Below, piece after piece: positions 10,611-20,917 of a stretch of DNA of 64,000 nucleotides. This DNA is from Bdellovibrionales bacterium (GTDB lineage Bacteria; Bdellovibrionota; Bdellovibrionia; Bdellovibrionales; Bdellovibrionaceae): the NCBI GenBank assembly GCA_016713585.1, contig JADJOV010000011.1, positions 72,302 to 136,301 on the forward strand, written 5' to 3'. The stretch's first letter is position 1. Every line of letters starts with the position of its first letter. Position numbers and translations under genes: made by a program. Below the pieces are notes generated by a model. The model was not told the DNA's origin. It saw only the letters and a program-made list of their open reading frames with translations, and ran no database searches.

Positions 10611-12806
10611 ATGAAAAAATTATCTCTATTGACCATTTTAGGAATCGGAATTCCCTTTGTCGCAAAAGCCGATATCTCGAATAGCTTTCGAAACACTAAC
10701 GCCGTTGTACTCTATGAATTTAGAGAAACGACCGGACCTGTCCTAGATACAGCAAATCCAGCTTTTGGTGAACCTCTTAACTTGAGCATTTATAAGCCAA
10801 CCAATGTGACCCGTGTTGATGGGACCCTAGAAATTACCGGGGCCAATGTTATCAGATCGGACAAACCCGCCGCGAAAATTGTAGATCAATGTAAACAGTC
10901 TGGCGCTCTATCTTGTGAGGTTTGGCTTGAAAACAATGAAACGGTCGAGAAACGCGCTGGTCTTGATGCTGCCAAGCGACCTCAACCCTTGCGAATTTTG
11001 AGCCTGTCAAAGAGCCTATTTGAAAGAAATTTCATCTTTGGCCAGTTCTATGATATGGGAAACGTCTATGCGACTGGAATAGTCACTTCTTCAAATGAGC
11101 CGAACCCGGCCAGCCTCGGAAACTCACTTACTGATCCTTTGCTAAGTACAGTTTCTTCGACGAGGGTTCCTGAGATAAATTCGAACAGGCTTGTCTCGTC
11201 TGTCATGCAAAAAATTGTTGTCACCTTGGGACCTACCGGTCTTGCCAAGCTCTACCTTTCTGACCGCAATGGCTACATGTATTTGGCAAAAACCGAAGCC
11301 CGGGGATTTGGAACTGGCTCCGCAGCCACTTATTTCAGCAAATGGGACAAAGCAAATACTTATCTGACCCTGGGAAATGAAAGCATGTCTCCTGCTGAGT
11401 TTGCGACCGCTCTAGGAATGGGCGATGACAACTTTCAGACCTGCACAGCTGCAAGCAATGCCTCTAATCGGTGCTTTACCAACCCAAATCGATATTGGAA
11501 AGGTAAACTTCACAAGGTCGCAGTCTACTGCTCTGAACTTTCGCGCAACGCGGTTTTAGGAGATGGAACCTACAACGTGATGAAAAACGCCAAGCTGGAA
11601 ATCGATCTCAATACTCAGATAACTCCGCTGCGAAAGCGCGCCCAAGAAATTCACTCCCGTTTGACTGGGATTAAGACCCCTATTTCAAATCCGATCCTGG
11701 GTGAAATGGAGTCTCTTCTGAATGTTGGTGATAGCGTTGGGGCAGCCGCGAAAGTGACCAGCGATCCTTCTTTTATAAATATCACAGTTCGTGATTTTGC
11801 TGCCAAGATGTCCAATCGTGATGAAACCATCAATCTTCCACTCAATGATTTCACGGCCACAGTTGTCGGGATTGTTCGAGATGAGCGCAATGCGCAGACC
11901 ATGCTCACTGACGATATCACCTACCAAGCTGATCTCACCAAGGCCCCGGTCCCAGGGGATTTAATTGATGATATCCTACGATCAAATAACCACTACGAAG
12001 CTTTAACCACAGGGCGCTACGATTTAAGTCAGGTTCTAGTCCCAAAAAAACAAAACTTTTTAATGGAACAGAAGCCGTGAATAACCCTTCTCCGTCTGGC
12101 CTCTTGAGCTCAAGGCAGTGGATGGCCGCCCATGCCATTGCCGGAACTAATCGCCGCCTGGTCGAGTACGCCTTCCGGCAATTTACCTGCCAAGGAATCG
12201 AAAATGTGGCTGATGCTTCAGGACCTGATAACGTTATTGCTCGTGATATCGATCGTTTCCCTGGAGGCAGTCATTCAAAGTTCACTTCCTCCTGTCGAGC
12301 CTGTCACACGATAATGGATGGTTTCCGTCCGGCCTTTGCCCAATGGACCTTCAGCAATGGTTTTGCGAAACACGCGTATGTCGTTCCCAAGATTGCGATG
12401 AATGTCGATGAGGATACCTCTGTCGGAATGAAAATGGAACCCGACTTTGTTACCTATAAGCTCAATAAAAATGCCACTGTGTTCTCAGAAGGCAATGTGA
12501 GCACTGATGACAAATGGGTGAACAATGCCACTCGCGGAACAAATGCAGAATTGTTTAAATGGAAGACAACCTCGGGCAAAGGCCTCCGCGCTTTCGGGCA
12601 AGCTCTTTCAGAAACAGCAGCTTTTCCAAGATGTATGGCAGAGCGGGGTTTTTAAGCAAGTCTGCAAACGTAAGCCAGCCTCATCTGATAATGCCATGTT
12701 AACAAATGCAGCCACCGAGTTTTCAACCACCCGGGGCTTCAATCTTAAGTTTTTGTTTGAAAAAATCGTAACAACGGACGAATGCCTAGGGGGAACCAAT
12801 GAATAG
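10611..12806 (+). CDS. LamG-like protein with C-terminal CxxCH domain (two frameshifts)
   Basis: ATG 10611 follows GGGGGACTGAGG and starts a signal peptide (MKKLSLLTILGIGIPFVAKA). The first 330 residues resemble a concanavalin/LamG sandwich, ending RYWKGKLHKVAVYCSELS, the common LamG closing motif. After a helical linker, the last third has SSRQWMAAHAIAGTNRRLVEYAFRQFTC and then CRACHTIMDGFRPAFAQW, like the DUF1588-type cytochrome domain of planctomycetal proteins. Frames change at the T-run near 12056 and at GGGGTTTTT near 12646-12654. Corrected, it is about 730 residues and ends with TTDECLGGTNE, overlapping the next gene by eight bases. Probably a periplasmic partner of the DUF1501 protein downstream. 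Confidence 0.75.
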
Positions 12807-13455
12807 ACGAAAATTACTATCGATAGTTTCGGTTGCATCTTTGGTTGGTGGAATTCTTGTATTTGTGGGAAATGGCTGTGGAGGTCAATTTCAGACCTTC
12901 GAATCAGAGAACTCCCCCGCTCTTGGGGAGACAAACCCAGCTGATCCCAACGGCACCGCAAGTGCAGACCCGGATTTTGTTCAAGGAGAAAAGACAGCCT
13001 CTGTTATTTATTCTCAGCAAGCTCTGGATCACCTGGCCGCCTGTGTTGGGGTCGAAGTTCCAAGCGATTCAACATTGAGGATGTATGACAGCAAAAAAGG
13101 ACAAATTTCTGTTTACGGGAGTGCCGAGACAATTACTTCCCCAATGATGATGGGGATAGTTAGCACAGCCGGAGAGCTTTGTAATGACCTTATTGTTCAG
13201 GAACGAACGGACGGCCAAAGAATATTTAAAGGTTGGGACCTGAGTTCAAATAGTGCTCCCGCCACAGGAGTTCTCAATGATTCAATCACCAGATTAGCTT
13301 TGTCCTGTTGGCAGCGTCCAGAATCCTTAGAAGAACGAAACATCGTTTTGGATACAGCCAATTCAATCTCAAATGGCGAGGCTTCAGCGTCTGAAAAAAC
13401 CGCCCTGATTGTCTGCACAAGCATGCTTGCCAGCCTTAATAGCTTGCTCAATTAG
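12799..13455 (+). CDS. Lipoprotein of unknown function
   Basis: 218 residues. The ATG overlaps the end of the LamG-CxxCH gene by eight bases, implying translational coupling. The signal sequence ends GNGC (about residue 27), a plausible lipidation site, followed by a flexible acidic linker. The folded part has four to five cysteines (AACVG, GELCNDL, LSCWQRP, IVCTSML) that could form disulphides; there is no CxxCH. It ends 56 bases before the Tat protein gene. I recognise no family, but the position suggests it belongs to the same envelope complex. Confidence 0.75.
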   Translation: MNRRKLLSIVSVASLVGGILVFVGNGCGGQFQTFESENSPALGETNPADPNGTASADPDFVQGEKTASVIYSQQALDHLAACVGVEVPSDSTLRMYDSKKGQISVYGSAETITSPMMMGIVSTAGELCNDLIVQERTDGQRIFKGWDLSSNSAPATGVLNDSITRLALSCWQRPESLEERNIVLDTANSISNGEASASEKTALIVCTSMLASLNSLLN

Positions 13456-13511
13456 GGTTCACATTTTTTGATTATTTTGGTTATTTTTATTTACTTATTG
13501 TCGGGGGACAA

Positions 13512-15003
13512 ATGAAAAACGAAAACAAAAACGAAAAACTCAAAAATCTCAATAGAAAATCCAACGTCTGCAATTCCGTTGGATTCGGAAGCCAAAACTG
13601 AACTCGCTCTGCCAACCTTTGAAAAACTCCATGGAAGGCCAATCACTCGCAGGGATTTTTTAGCCTCTGGGCTGATTCCGTTTTCGGCCTCGGCCATTAT
13701 GCCTACTTGGCTCAATCTATTTGCCAAAGCTGGAGTTGCTGAAGCCGCAGATCTCGTGTGTACTAGTGCCGCCGGTGGTGACATGGCCCCATTCATTACC
13801 CTCAAATTATCTGGTGGGGCTGGCTTATCATCCAATTATGTCCCTTTAGATCAAAATAAGCAGTTGTTACCATCCTATACGAAAATCGGCCTTGGAAAGG
13901 GAAGCTCTTTAAGAACTGTTCTTGAATTTTCAAACAATGTTCCCTTCTATGTTCTCTCTGGTATACTTGCAGGTGTTCGAACATCTTCATCTGCCGAGAC
14001 TCGCCTTAAAACTGCATTCGTTGGCGTGCCTGTGAGATCACAGGATGATAGCAGTGGGAATAAATTTGATATCAGTGGGATGGTTGCTAAGGCCGGAGTT
14101 CAGGGAAAAATTCTTCCAAATCTTGGAAGAGTAAACTCAGAGACTGGCCTCAATGCAAACTATGCACTCCTCAGGCCGGCGGCACCTTTGGTCGTTTCCC
14201 GGTTTGAGGACGTGGCCGGTTCCTTGGGTGTCAGTGGATCCTTGTCGAAATTGAGTCAGCTCCAGAAAGAAAAGCTCTTTAGCGCAGTCAATCGAATGAC
14301 GGCCAGTCAAGCTAAAGCTATTGAGAACATGAGCGGTGGAAAAACCCTGAGTCGACTTATTCAGTGCGCCAACATTGGCAATGAGTCACTGATCGCCAAT
14401 AGCACGTCCCAAAATATTTCTCCCTTAGGGAATCCTGCTTTTGCCACCGTCTGGGGAATTAATGCAAATACAAGCACTTCAAGCCAAGATTTTGTCTTTG
14501 CGACAATGGTCTTTAATGCGCTCAATGGAAATGCAGGAACCATCAATCTCGATATCGGTGGATACGACTATCATGATGGAACCCGAACGAGCGGTGACAC
14601 TAGGGACACTGCCGCAGGGGTCGTCATTGGAAGAATTCTCGAGTCCTTTGCCGTGATGGGCAAGAAGGGATTCTTGGTGGTGTGCAGTGATGGATCTGTG
14701 GCCTCGAGTGAATCTGAGATTGCTGGAGCCGAGTGGACGAGCGATCGCGGCACAGGCGGCTCCATGTATATGCTCGCCTATGACCCAAGTATGGCACCTT
14801 CCGCAAAAGCCACCCAACTCGGACACTTTACTGATGGACAGGTCGCAGATGATACTTTCATTACTGGAGGTAGCGCTGAAAAGGCTGCTGCAGCTATTTT
14901 CGCAAATTACATGAATTTTAATAAAAAAGTAAACCAGGTTGAGACGATTATTCCGCGAACATTTTCGACTGCAGAGCTCGACAAGATCTTGATTGTGTCC
15001 TAG
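13512..15003 (+). CDS. Tat-exported DUF1501-like protein (single frameshift near start)
   Basis: ATG 13512 follows GGGGGACAA and reads MKNENKNEKLKN. A shift in the A-rich stretch 13533-13546 then gives ISIENPTSAIPLDSEAK and an open frame to 15003. ITRRDFLASGLIPFSAS is a twin-arginine export signal, so the protein folds before export. The remaining 430 residues have the order seen in DUF1501 proteins: LKLSGGAGLSSN near the start, DIGGYDYHDGT in the middle, GRILESFAVMGKKGFLVVCSDGS and a glycine-rich end. DUF1501 proteins are sulphatase/phosphatase-fold relatives normally encoded beside planctomycetal cytochrome-domain proteins, as here. Substrate unknown. Confidence 0.8.
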
Positions 15004-15059
15004 GGCGTGGGTCAGACCTGGGGGTTTTGCCCGACAAAGAGTCAGATGAAGGGGTTTTC

Positions 15060-16782
15060 ATGGGGACAAATTTAAAGAAATGGTTGCCGGCGAGTTTGCT
15101 TTCGTTGCTGCTAATTGCAGGTTTTAATAACTGTTCGACTGGCTTTGATACGAGCATTGAATCGGGAACCAGCGCGTTGTCTTTAAGCACCGACGGAAGC
15201 TCCGGTAGTATCTGTGAGGACTCGTTGCTCGGACTCTACCAAAGGGGTTACTATAAGTTTGTCCGCGACAACTGTGTTTCCTGTCATGCAACAGAAGCCG
15301 ACAAGCCTCAATTCGCAAGCCCGGACATCAATTGGGCCTACAAAGTTTTTATGGATAAAGGCTATACAAAGGTTTCGGATAATGCGATCAATATTGGACA
15401 TCAACCTGGATACACTGGCCCCCAACATATTCAAGCAGTCAATGAGTTACGTCTTGAATGGCAGCAAGGCCTCAAAGAGTTCAACCAGTGCAAAGGGTCC
15501 TCTGGTGCAATCGAGACAGGCGTTGATCCAGCGACATTGCTATCTTTAGAGACAACGAAGCTTCAATTACCTGTCTTAGCCCTGGATAAACAAGAAAGAA
15601 TTGTTTGGGATCTCAATTCTCAAATTAACAAAATCAAACCAGAGGCTGTCATCCCAATCGTACCTGGAGCAAAATTGTCCTTGCTGATCACTCGTTATCA
15701 GACAGCTGGTGGAGAAGACTATTATACCCTGACCAAGCCAATCATCTTTGGTTCAACAGTCGATATTCGCGTGAAAACCATGTATGCATCCATCAATGGA
15801 CGACCTCTGAAGTATCCCACGACCTTCAAATTTCTGTCTGCAGGCATTCGCGCGGGCTCAAAGGAAGACACCACCGGCCTTCTTTCGACAGGGGGCCTCA
15901 CCGCTCCAGGAACTGTTAGCTCTCAGGACTTTATCTCCTTGGCCTTCGAAATGCTAGAAGCGACCGAGCTTCCAGCACCAAAGCCACCAACCCTGGCAAA
16001 TCTCACAGGAGCTCAGGTTCGATTTGTCAATTCAGCAACTGGGTCTATGGACTTTGAGGTTGCTCTCTCTGAAGTTCCGGACGAGCCAGTCACCTTAACA
16101 GTTTCTGAAGAGGGTTCTTCAATGTGCCAGGCCGCTCCTGACGCATTCGTTGTTCCCAGCGCAAACTGCTTGCCTGAGGTCTTTCAGGCATTGGGTCCCC
16201 AAGGAATGACGACCCCCGACCACCTGAAGTTGGGTCGAGCGCGTTCTGTCGTCGGCAATGCCTACAATCGTTATGATTGGGACTATAGATTTTCTCTCAG
16301 CTCAATGACCCTCGCAGGAGTCGACACTAAAAGGTCTTTTTCAATTGAATTCTCACGAGACCTTCGTCGAGAAGAAAACCGAATCCTTCGACTTAAACTC
16401 AATATCGCTTCATCCACTGCCATTGTGGGTTCCCAGGATATTGTTTACGTTGTGATTCGACGTATGGATAATCCTACTCCGGCTCCTGGGGAAATTACCT
16501 TTTCGCAACTCATGGGATCCAAAAGGTGTCCTCAATGCGAACTGTGTTAAGTGTCACAATTCAAGGGACAGGAATGGCGGATATGACATGACCGACTATC
16601 AGCTGATGTTGACTCGAGGGATCTTAATTCCAGGTGATATTCAGAGCAAGATGTATCGACGAATGAATGAACTGGATCGAGTCTTGTCAGGGCTGACCCC
16701 GATGCCAATCGATGGATCTTTGGACTATAGGTACATTGCCCCTGTTTCAGAATGGATTCTGAATGGAGCAAAAAATAACTAG
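15060..16782 (+). CDS. Dihaem-type lipoprotein with two CxxCH motifs (single frameshift)
   Basis: ATG 15060 follows AAGGGG and starts a lipoprotein signal ending LLIAGFNNC. A CVSCH motif lies near residue 72 (about 15270-15285). A beta-rich central region of about 350 residues follows, and a second motif CVKCH is near the C-terminus. The second motif is only in frame after a one-base correction in the AAAA near 16521, which converts GSKRCPQCELC-stop to GVLNANCVKCHNSRDRNGG and extends the protein to 16782. The end, PVSEWILNGAKNN, matches the end of the next gene product, so the C-terminal domains are homologous. Probably an outer-membrane-anchored electron-transfer or scaffold protein. Confidence 0.8.
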
Positions 16783-16827
16783 AACGTGAAACACTCAGTG
16801 CCTCAGACAGAACAAGGAGAAGAAGTT

Positions 16828-17554
16828 ATGAGAAGTGGTTTTCATCTACGAGTGGGTCTTCTGCTGATTCTAGGAGCAATCCTGTTAAATTATCAGAATT
16901 GTGCCTATGTCGGAGCTCCTGGCGCTGACCCAAATCAAATTATTCATTCAAGCTCATCTCAGGACCCCAATGCTGATGCAGCCCTCCGTTCCGCCAAGTC
17001 TCGAAAAAGATGCCATGGCCATTCTAAATGCCCGATGCGCATCTTGCCACAATTCAAGTAATCCAAAAGGGGACATCGGATTTATCACAGATATTAATTC
17101 TCTCAAATATTATCGCCTCATCGTTCCTGGCGAGCCTCAGCTCTCCCCACTTTATGAAGTGATTGCAAAGGGCGAAATGCCTCCAAGTGGTCCCTTAGCT
17201 CAGGCTCAAGTTCAGATAATCTATGATTGGATTTTCGAAGGAATGTTGACTGATCAAACCGGGGTCACTCCACCGGTTGGAGTCACCGGAGTTCTTGAAG
17301 CCAAGTTTCAGAGTATTTTTGTTAACATAATTCAACCCAAATGTCTTGGCTGCCACAACAATGCCTCCGCGAATGGCCTTGATCTTTCAAATTACACCAA
17401 GGTGATGACGACCATCGCACCAAACGATCCCCTCCGTAGTGCCTTCTATGACAGTGTCATTAAGGGACGAATGCCAAAAGGCCGAGCCATGCTCAGCGCT
17501 TCAGAATTGACGGCAGTGCGAGATTGGATTACAAATGGAGCATTGAACAATTAG
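16828..17554 (+). CDS. Dihaem-type cytochrome lipoprotein (single frameshift)
   Basis: ATG 16828 follows AAGGAGAAG and gives the lipobox LLNYQNC. The frame shifts near 16985-17000, after which it reads LEKDAMAILNARCASCHNSS. Two tandem cytochrome units follow, each with CxxCH (CASCH, CLGCH), a GxMP segment (GEMPPSG, GRMPKG) that can give the axial Met, and a closing helix (IIYDWIFEG, VRDWITNGALNN). About 240 residues after correction. It is the last haem gene of the operon, 12 bases before the YceI gene. Confidence 0.82.
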
Positions 17555-17566
17555 CTAGGGGTATCC

Positions 17567-18073
17567 ATGCAACGTTTTAGCTTTTTAACTCTGACTCTTT
17601 TCAATTTCATTCTTTTTGGTGCGACTGCCTCTTGGGCAAAACCAGAAGTTGTTCTCAGTCTGAAAATGTTCCCATCGGCTGGCAACTTTAATGCGACAAG
17701 CAACGAAGTTAAGGGATTTGCAAGAATGAGCGGAACCAAGGTGATCGCAGAAGGTATTTCGGTTCCAATTAAGAGCCTCGATGCAGAGCGAGAAGGTCGT
17801 ACTAAACATATGAATGAAAAATACCTTGAAATGGGAAAATACCCTGAGGCCAAACTCATCAAAGCAGAGGGTGAAAATGGTCAGGGCAAAGGGATCATTG
17901 AAATCCATGGAGTCCAAAAACCAATTCAAGGAACCTTTAAAGTTGAAAAAGACGAGTTGGTCGCCAACTTTGTTGTCAAGATAAGTGATTTTGGAATCGC
18001 AAAGGTTAACTATTTGGGAATGGGTGTTAAGGATGAGGTTGCTGTGATGGTCCGAGTCCCAATCAAAAAGTAA
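17567..18073 (+). CDS. YceI-like periplasmic protein
   Basis: 168 residues with a signal peptide (MQRFSFLTLTLFNFILFGAT, cleavage after ASWA). The body has the YceI lipocalin-like pattern: FNATSNEVKGFA, MNEKYLEMGKYPEAKL and GIIEIHGVQKPIQGTF. YceI proteins bind isoprenoid-type lipids such as polyprenols (family knowledge). It is 12 bases downstream of the dihaem lipoprotein and is the last gene of the operon. It overlaps the convergent EEP-family gene by 11 bases at the 3' ends. A second YceI protein is at 47171-47896. Confidence 0.85.
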   Translation: MQRFSFLTLTLFNFILFGATASWAKPEVVLSLKMFPSAGNFNATSNEVKGFARMSGTKVIAEGISVPIKSLDAEREGRTKHMNEKYLEMGKYPEAKLIKAEGENGQGKGIIEIHGVQKPIQGTFKVEKDELVANFVVKISDFGIAKVNYLGMGVKDEVAVMVRVPIKK

Positions 18074-18899
18074 TCTGCAGATCAGCCCGAATAGCAAAAT
18101 GGTCACTCAAATACTGATCCTGCACCTTTTTATTGAGAAAAACTTCGCTTGAAATTCCAGAAATAGCATTCCTGAACTTCGGCGAAATCCAAAAACCATC
18201 AATTCTTAAGCTGGAATTTCCATCTGATCCTAAGTGAGAATCTCCTGGAAAAATATCCAAATATCCCTCGCGCCTGAATCGCGCATGATCCTCCGAATCT
18301 GGAGAAGAATTAAAATCCCCTCCAATAACATGGTTTTGTTTGGCAAAACGCCCCACCAGGAACTCAATTTGGCTCTTTCGCGCCTGAGCATTCTCACTTT
18401 TGTACTCAAGGTGTGTATTTATATACCAAACCCCATCGATCAGAAAAGCAACATAGCCTCGCTGGAGCAAGGACACCGGTAAAAAACCCTTGTCGACCGC
18501 CGAAACCTTCAATTTGGTGAGAATGACAAGCGACTCATCATACCGCCCCCACGCCTCATGAGTAAACTGAGATTCAAGCCCACGTAAATCGTAGGTCTTC
18601 CCCCAGGGTCTATTCAGCAAATAGTTTCTAATAAATTCAATCTGACTCTGCTTACTTTCTTTATCTACACAGACTTCTTGAAGACCAATGACTTCTGGAG
18701 AGAGCTCGATAAACTTATCCAGTATTTGACTCAGGCGAAATTGCCAATCCCCGGCGAAACATTGAATGTTCATGGTGACAAGCTTTAAGGGGACTTGATC
18801 TACTTTTTCCGCCTTGGCCGCCTCAGTGACAGACAAATTCAAGACTCCCACCAGTCCAAGAGTAAAACACAGCATCAATCTCATTTGTTCGAATCTCAT
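18063..18899 (-). CDS. Secreted endonuclease/exonuclease/phosphatase (EEP) family protein
   Basis: 278 residues with a signal peptide ending near VTEAAKA. EEP-fold motifs occur in order: LVTMNIQCFAGDW (metal Asn), VIGLQEVCV (catalytic Glu), WYINTHLEYKS, HVIGGDFNSSP (Asp and Asn) and LSDHFAIRADL (C-terminal Asp-His). The family includes DNase I-like nucleases, sphingomyelinases and inositol phosphatases, all Mg-dependent phosphodiester or phosphoester hydrolases. Secretion suggests it acts on extracellular or prey-derived nucleic acid or phospholipid, but the substrate is not visible from sequence. Confidence 0.88.
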   Translation of the reverse strand: MRFEQMRLMLCFTLGLVGVLNLSVTEAAKAEKVDQVPLKLVTMNIQCFAGDWQFRLSQILDKFIELSPEVIGLQEVCVDKESKQSQIEFIRNYLLNRPWGKTYDLRGLESQFTHEAWGRYDESLVILTKLKVSAVDKGFLPVSLLQRGYVAFLIDGVWYINTHLEYKSENAQARKSQIEFLVGRFAKQNHVIGGDFNSSPDSEDHARFRREGYLDIFPGDSHLGSDGNSSLRIDGFWISPKFRNAISGISSEVFLNKKVQDQYLSDHFAIRADLQITF

Positions 18900-19470
18900 A
18901 GTCCCCTCTTCATTTTAAATTATAATTTCCACACCGTGATCCTTGTACTTGATTCTCAATTCTCAATCCTCGATCCTTGATTCATGTCCAGGGCGCTCAC
19001 TCCCAGGATTCTTTGGATGGTTAGTCCAGGGAAGATAAGGTTTTTTGTATTGTTGAGGCACCATGGCAGGAAAATAAAAAGGGGCAATTTCCGATAGTCT
19101 CGCCTGTTGCAGGATTCAAGATTGGGACCAAGGTTGTCCCGCTGGACAGAGTCCATCTTCCATCATAATAATCTTGGACAACTTGGTTGAACAACGAGCT
19201 TCCTCCCTGTTTACAAAACAAAAACCATCCGAAAAATTTTAGCATAGGAGTAAAAAAAATTCTCAAACTTTGTTTGATTGAATGAGAGAATTCAAAAATG
19301 AAAAGTCTTGCCGCGTTGTCTCTGAAATTTGTTTGAAATCGGTGCCAATATAACACCAAATTATGTTTCTCATAATGGAATGGATCTTGCTTAATACAGA
19401 CTCAATTACTTGAGTTGAACGCTAAAAACTAAAGGTGCCTACTTAATAGGACCCCACCAAGGAGATAACC
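18900..19470. other. 571-bp gap with a possible gene remnant
   Basis: Between the EEP gene and the small secreted gene. On the minus strand, 19021-19200 reads like real protein (VVQDYYDGRWTLSSGTTL, then ILNPATGETIG), but upstream the frame is poor and no start or ribosome site is convincing, so it may be a fragment or a short frameshifted gene. AATTCTCAAT-type short repeats lie at 18950-18975. The last 40 bases lead into a good ribosome site for 19471. Confidence 0.4.
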
Positions 19471-19923
19471 ATGAAACCACTGTTGTTTGTATTCGCGTCT
19501 TTGTTTTCTATTTTCGCCTTCGCGGAAAGCGAACCGTTGAATGTTCAGCCAAATGATTACGGCCGAGGTTGCGAAGTTGAATTGCGCACCCGTAATGGCG
19601 GATTTCTACAATCCTTCTATGGAAGAGATTGCAATGAGGCTCTGTGGCAATGCGAAGAGGAACTCGACTACCGACGTCGAACGGGACGAAACCCTTATGC
19701 TCGTTGCGAAATCGTCAGGCCTTACCCACCACCACCTCCACCTCCTCCTCCTCGCGAGACTTGGACTTGTATAGCTATGGATCGTGGACAAGAGGAACAT
19801 TACGGTGGCCACCCTGGCTACGGTCGATCCCAACGTGAGGCCGCCGACAACGCAATGCATGTTTGTCTTGCCTCCCACGGTCGATGTTTTATTAGCGAAT
19901 GCTACCCCGATCGCCGCCGATAA
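19471..19923 (+). CDS. Small secreted Cys- and Pro-rich protein
   Basis: 150 residues. AAGGAGATAACC precedes the ATG. The signal peptide is MKPLLFVFASLFSIFAFA. The mature protein has two halves joined by a run of nine prolines: an N-terminal segment with paired cysteines (RGCEVEL, RDCNEALWQCEEEL, YARCEI) and a C-terminal segment GYGRSQREAADNAMHVCLASHGRCFISEC. The latter resembles DUF4189-like small secreted domains. At least eight cysteines, so disulphides are likely. Function unknown; single-gene unit upstream of htpX. Confidence 0.75.
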   Translation: MKPLLFVFASLFSIFAFAESEPLNVQPNDYGRGCEVELRTRNGGFLQSFYGRDCNEALWQCEEELDYRRRTGRNPYARCEIVRPYPPPPPPPPPRETWTCIAMDRGQEEHYGGHPGYGRSQREAADNAMHVCLASHGRCFISECYPDRRR

Positions 19924-19990
19924 AGTCTTTGACTCGACATTGACATAGGCCAAAAAAAGATCAGATTAGTCTCTATTGGAGGTTGATTTT

Positions 19991-20908
19991 ATGATTTGGC
20001 TGAAACGAATGGGGCTGTTTTTAGTTACGAATATTCTTGTGATGGTGACGGTTGGGATTGTTTGGTCTTTAATCTCAACCTTCCTTCAGATGCAGGGGAT
20101 TAATAGTTACATTCCTCTCTTAATGGCGCTCTCCCTTGTTATGGGAATGGGTGGCGCCTTTATTTCATTGCTCATTTCAAGATGGATGGCAAAGCGTCTC
20201 TACGGTATTCAAATTATCACCCCACAGACAGCTGATCCAAACCTTCGTCGCCTGGTTGAAAAGGTTCATAATTTTGCCAGACACGCGAATTTGAGTGTTA
20301 TGCCTGAGGTCGGGATCTATGACTCTCCAGACTTAAATGCTTTTGCAACGGGACCCTCAAAAAAACGCTCCATGGTTGCGGTTTCAACTGGGCTGCTTGG
20401 GAAGTTGAGCGATTCAGAATTGGACGGAGTCCTTGCTCACGAAGTCAGTCATATCGCTAACGGAGATATGGTCACGATGACATTGATTCAGGGCATTGTG
20501 AATGCCTTCGCCTTCTTTTTCTCGCGAATTCTCGCCAATATTGTCGCCTCAAATGTTGATGAAAAATTCCGCGGAGTTGTTCATTTTATGTGCGTCATTA
20601 TCGGCGATATCCTTTTCACCTTTTTGGGATCATTTGTTGTTGCAAGCTTTTCACGAGCTCGGGAATTCCGTGCAGATGCTGGTGGAGCCCGTCTAGCCTC
20701 TCGCGAGAGTATGATTGGCGCTCTCAGAAAACTTCAAGCAACACTGAACCGCGATCAAAATTCAGAAGAGACCGGATTAGGAAGAGATCCTTTGGCCTCA
20801 ATGAAAATCTCTTCAAGACCAAAGTCTGGTGGCATTTTGGCTCTCTTGATGACGCACCCTCCATTGGAAGTTCGTATTCAAGCTCTCCAAAAATTAAATG
20901 TACGATAG
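19991..20908 (+). CDS. htpX: HtpX membrane zinc metalloprotease
   Basis: 305 residues from ATG 19991, which has GGAGG eight bases upstream. Two N-terminal membrane helices are followed by HEVSH (residues about 150-154), the zinc-binding and catalytic motif, two further hydrophobic segments, and SRAREFRADAGGA, which supplies the third zinc ligand (Glu). HtpX is the M48 inner-membrane protease that works with FtsH to remove misfolded membrane proteins under envelope stress. Length and motif order are standard and the frame is intact. It lies nine bases before the lytic transglycosylase gene. Confidence 0.96.
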   Translation: MIWLKRMGLFLVTNILVMVTVGIVWSLISTFLQMQGINSYIPLLMALSLVMGMGGAFISLLISRWMAKRLYGIQIITPQTADPNLRRLVEKVHNFARHANLSVMPEVGIYDSPDLNAFATGPSKKRSMVAVSTGLLGKLSDSELDGVLAHEVSHIANGDMVTMTLIQGIVNAFAFFFSRILANIVASNVDEKFRGVVHFMCVIIGDILFTFLGSFVVASFSRAREFRADAGGARLASRESMIGALRKLQATLNRDQNSEETGLGRDPLASMKISSRPKSGGILALLMTHPPLEVRIQALQKLNVR

Positions 20909-20917
20909 TAGCCTACA

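Noticed and set aside
19021..19359. A full gene on the minus strand
   Set aside because: Only the second half looks like protein; the first half is low-quality and there is no ribosome site, so it is noted only as a possible remnant.
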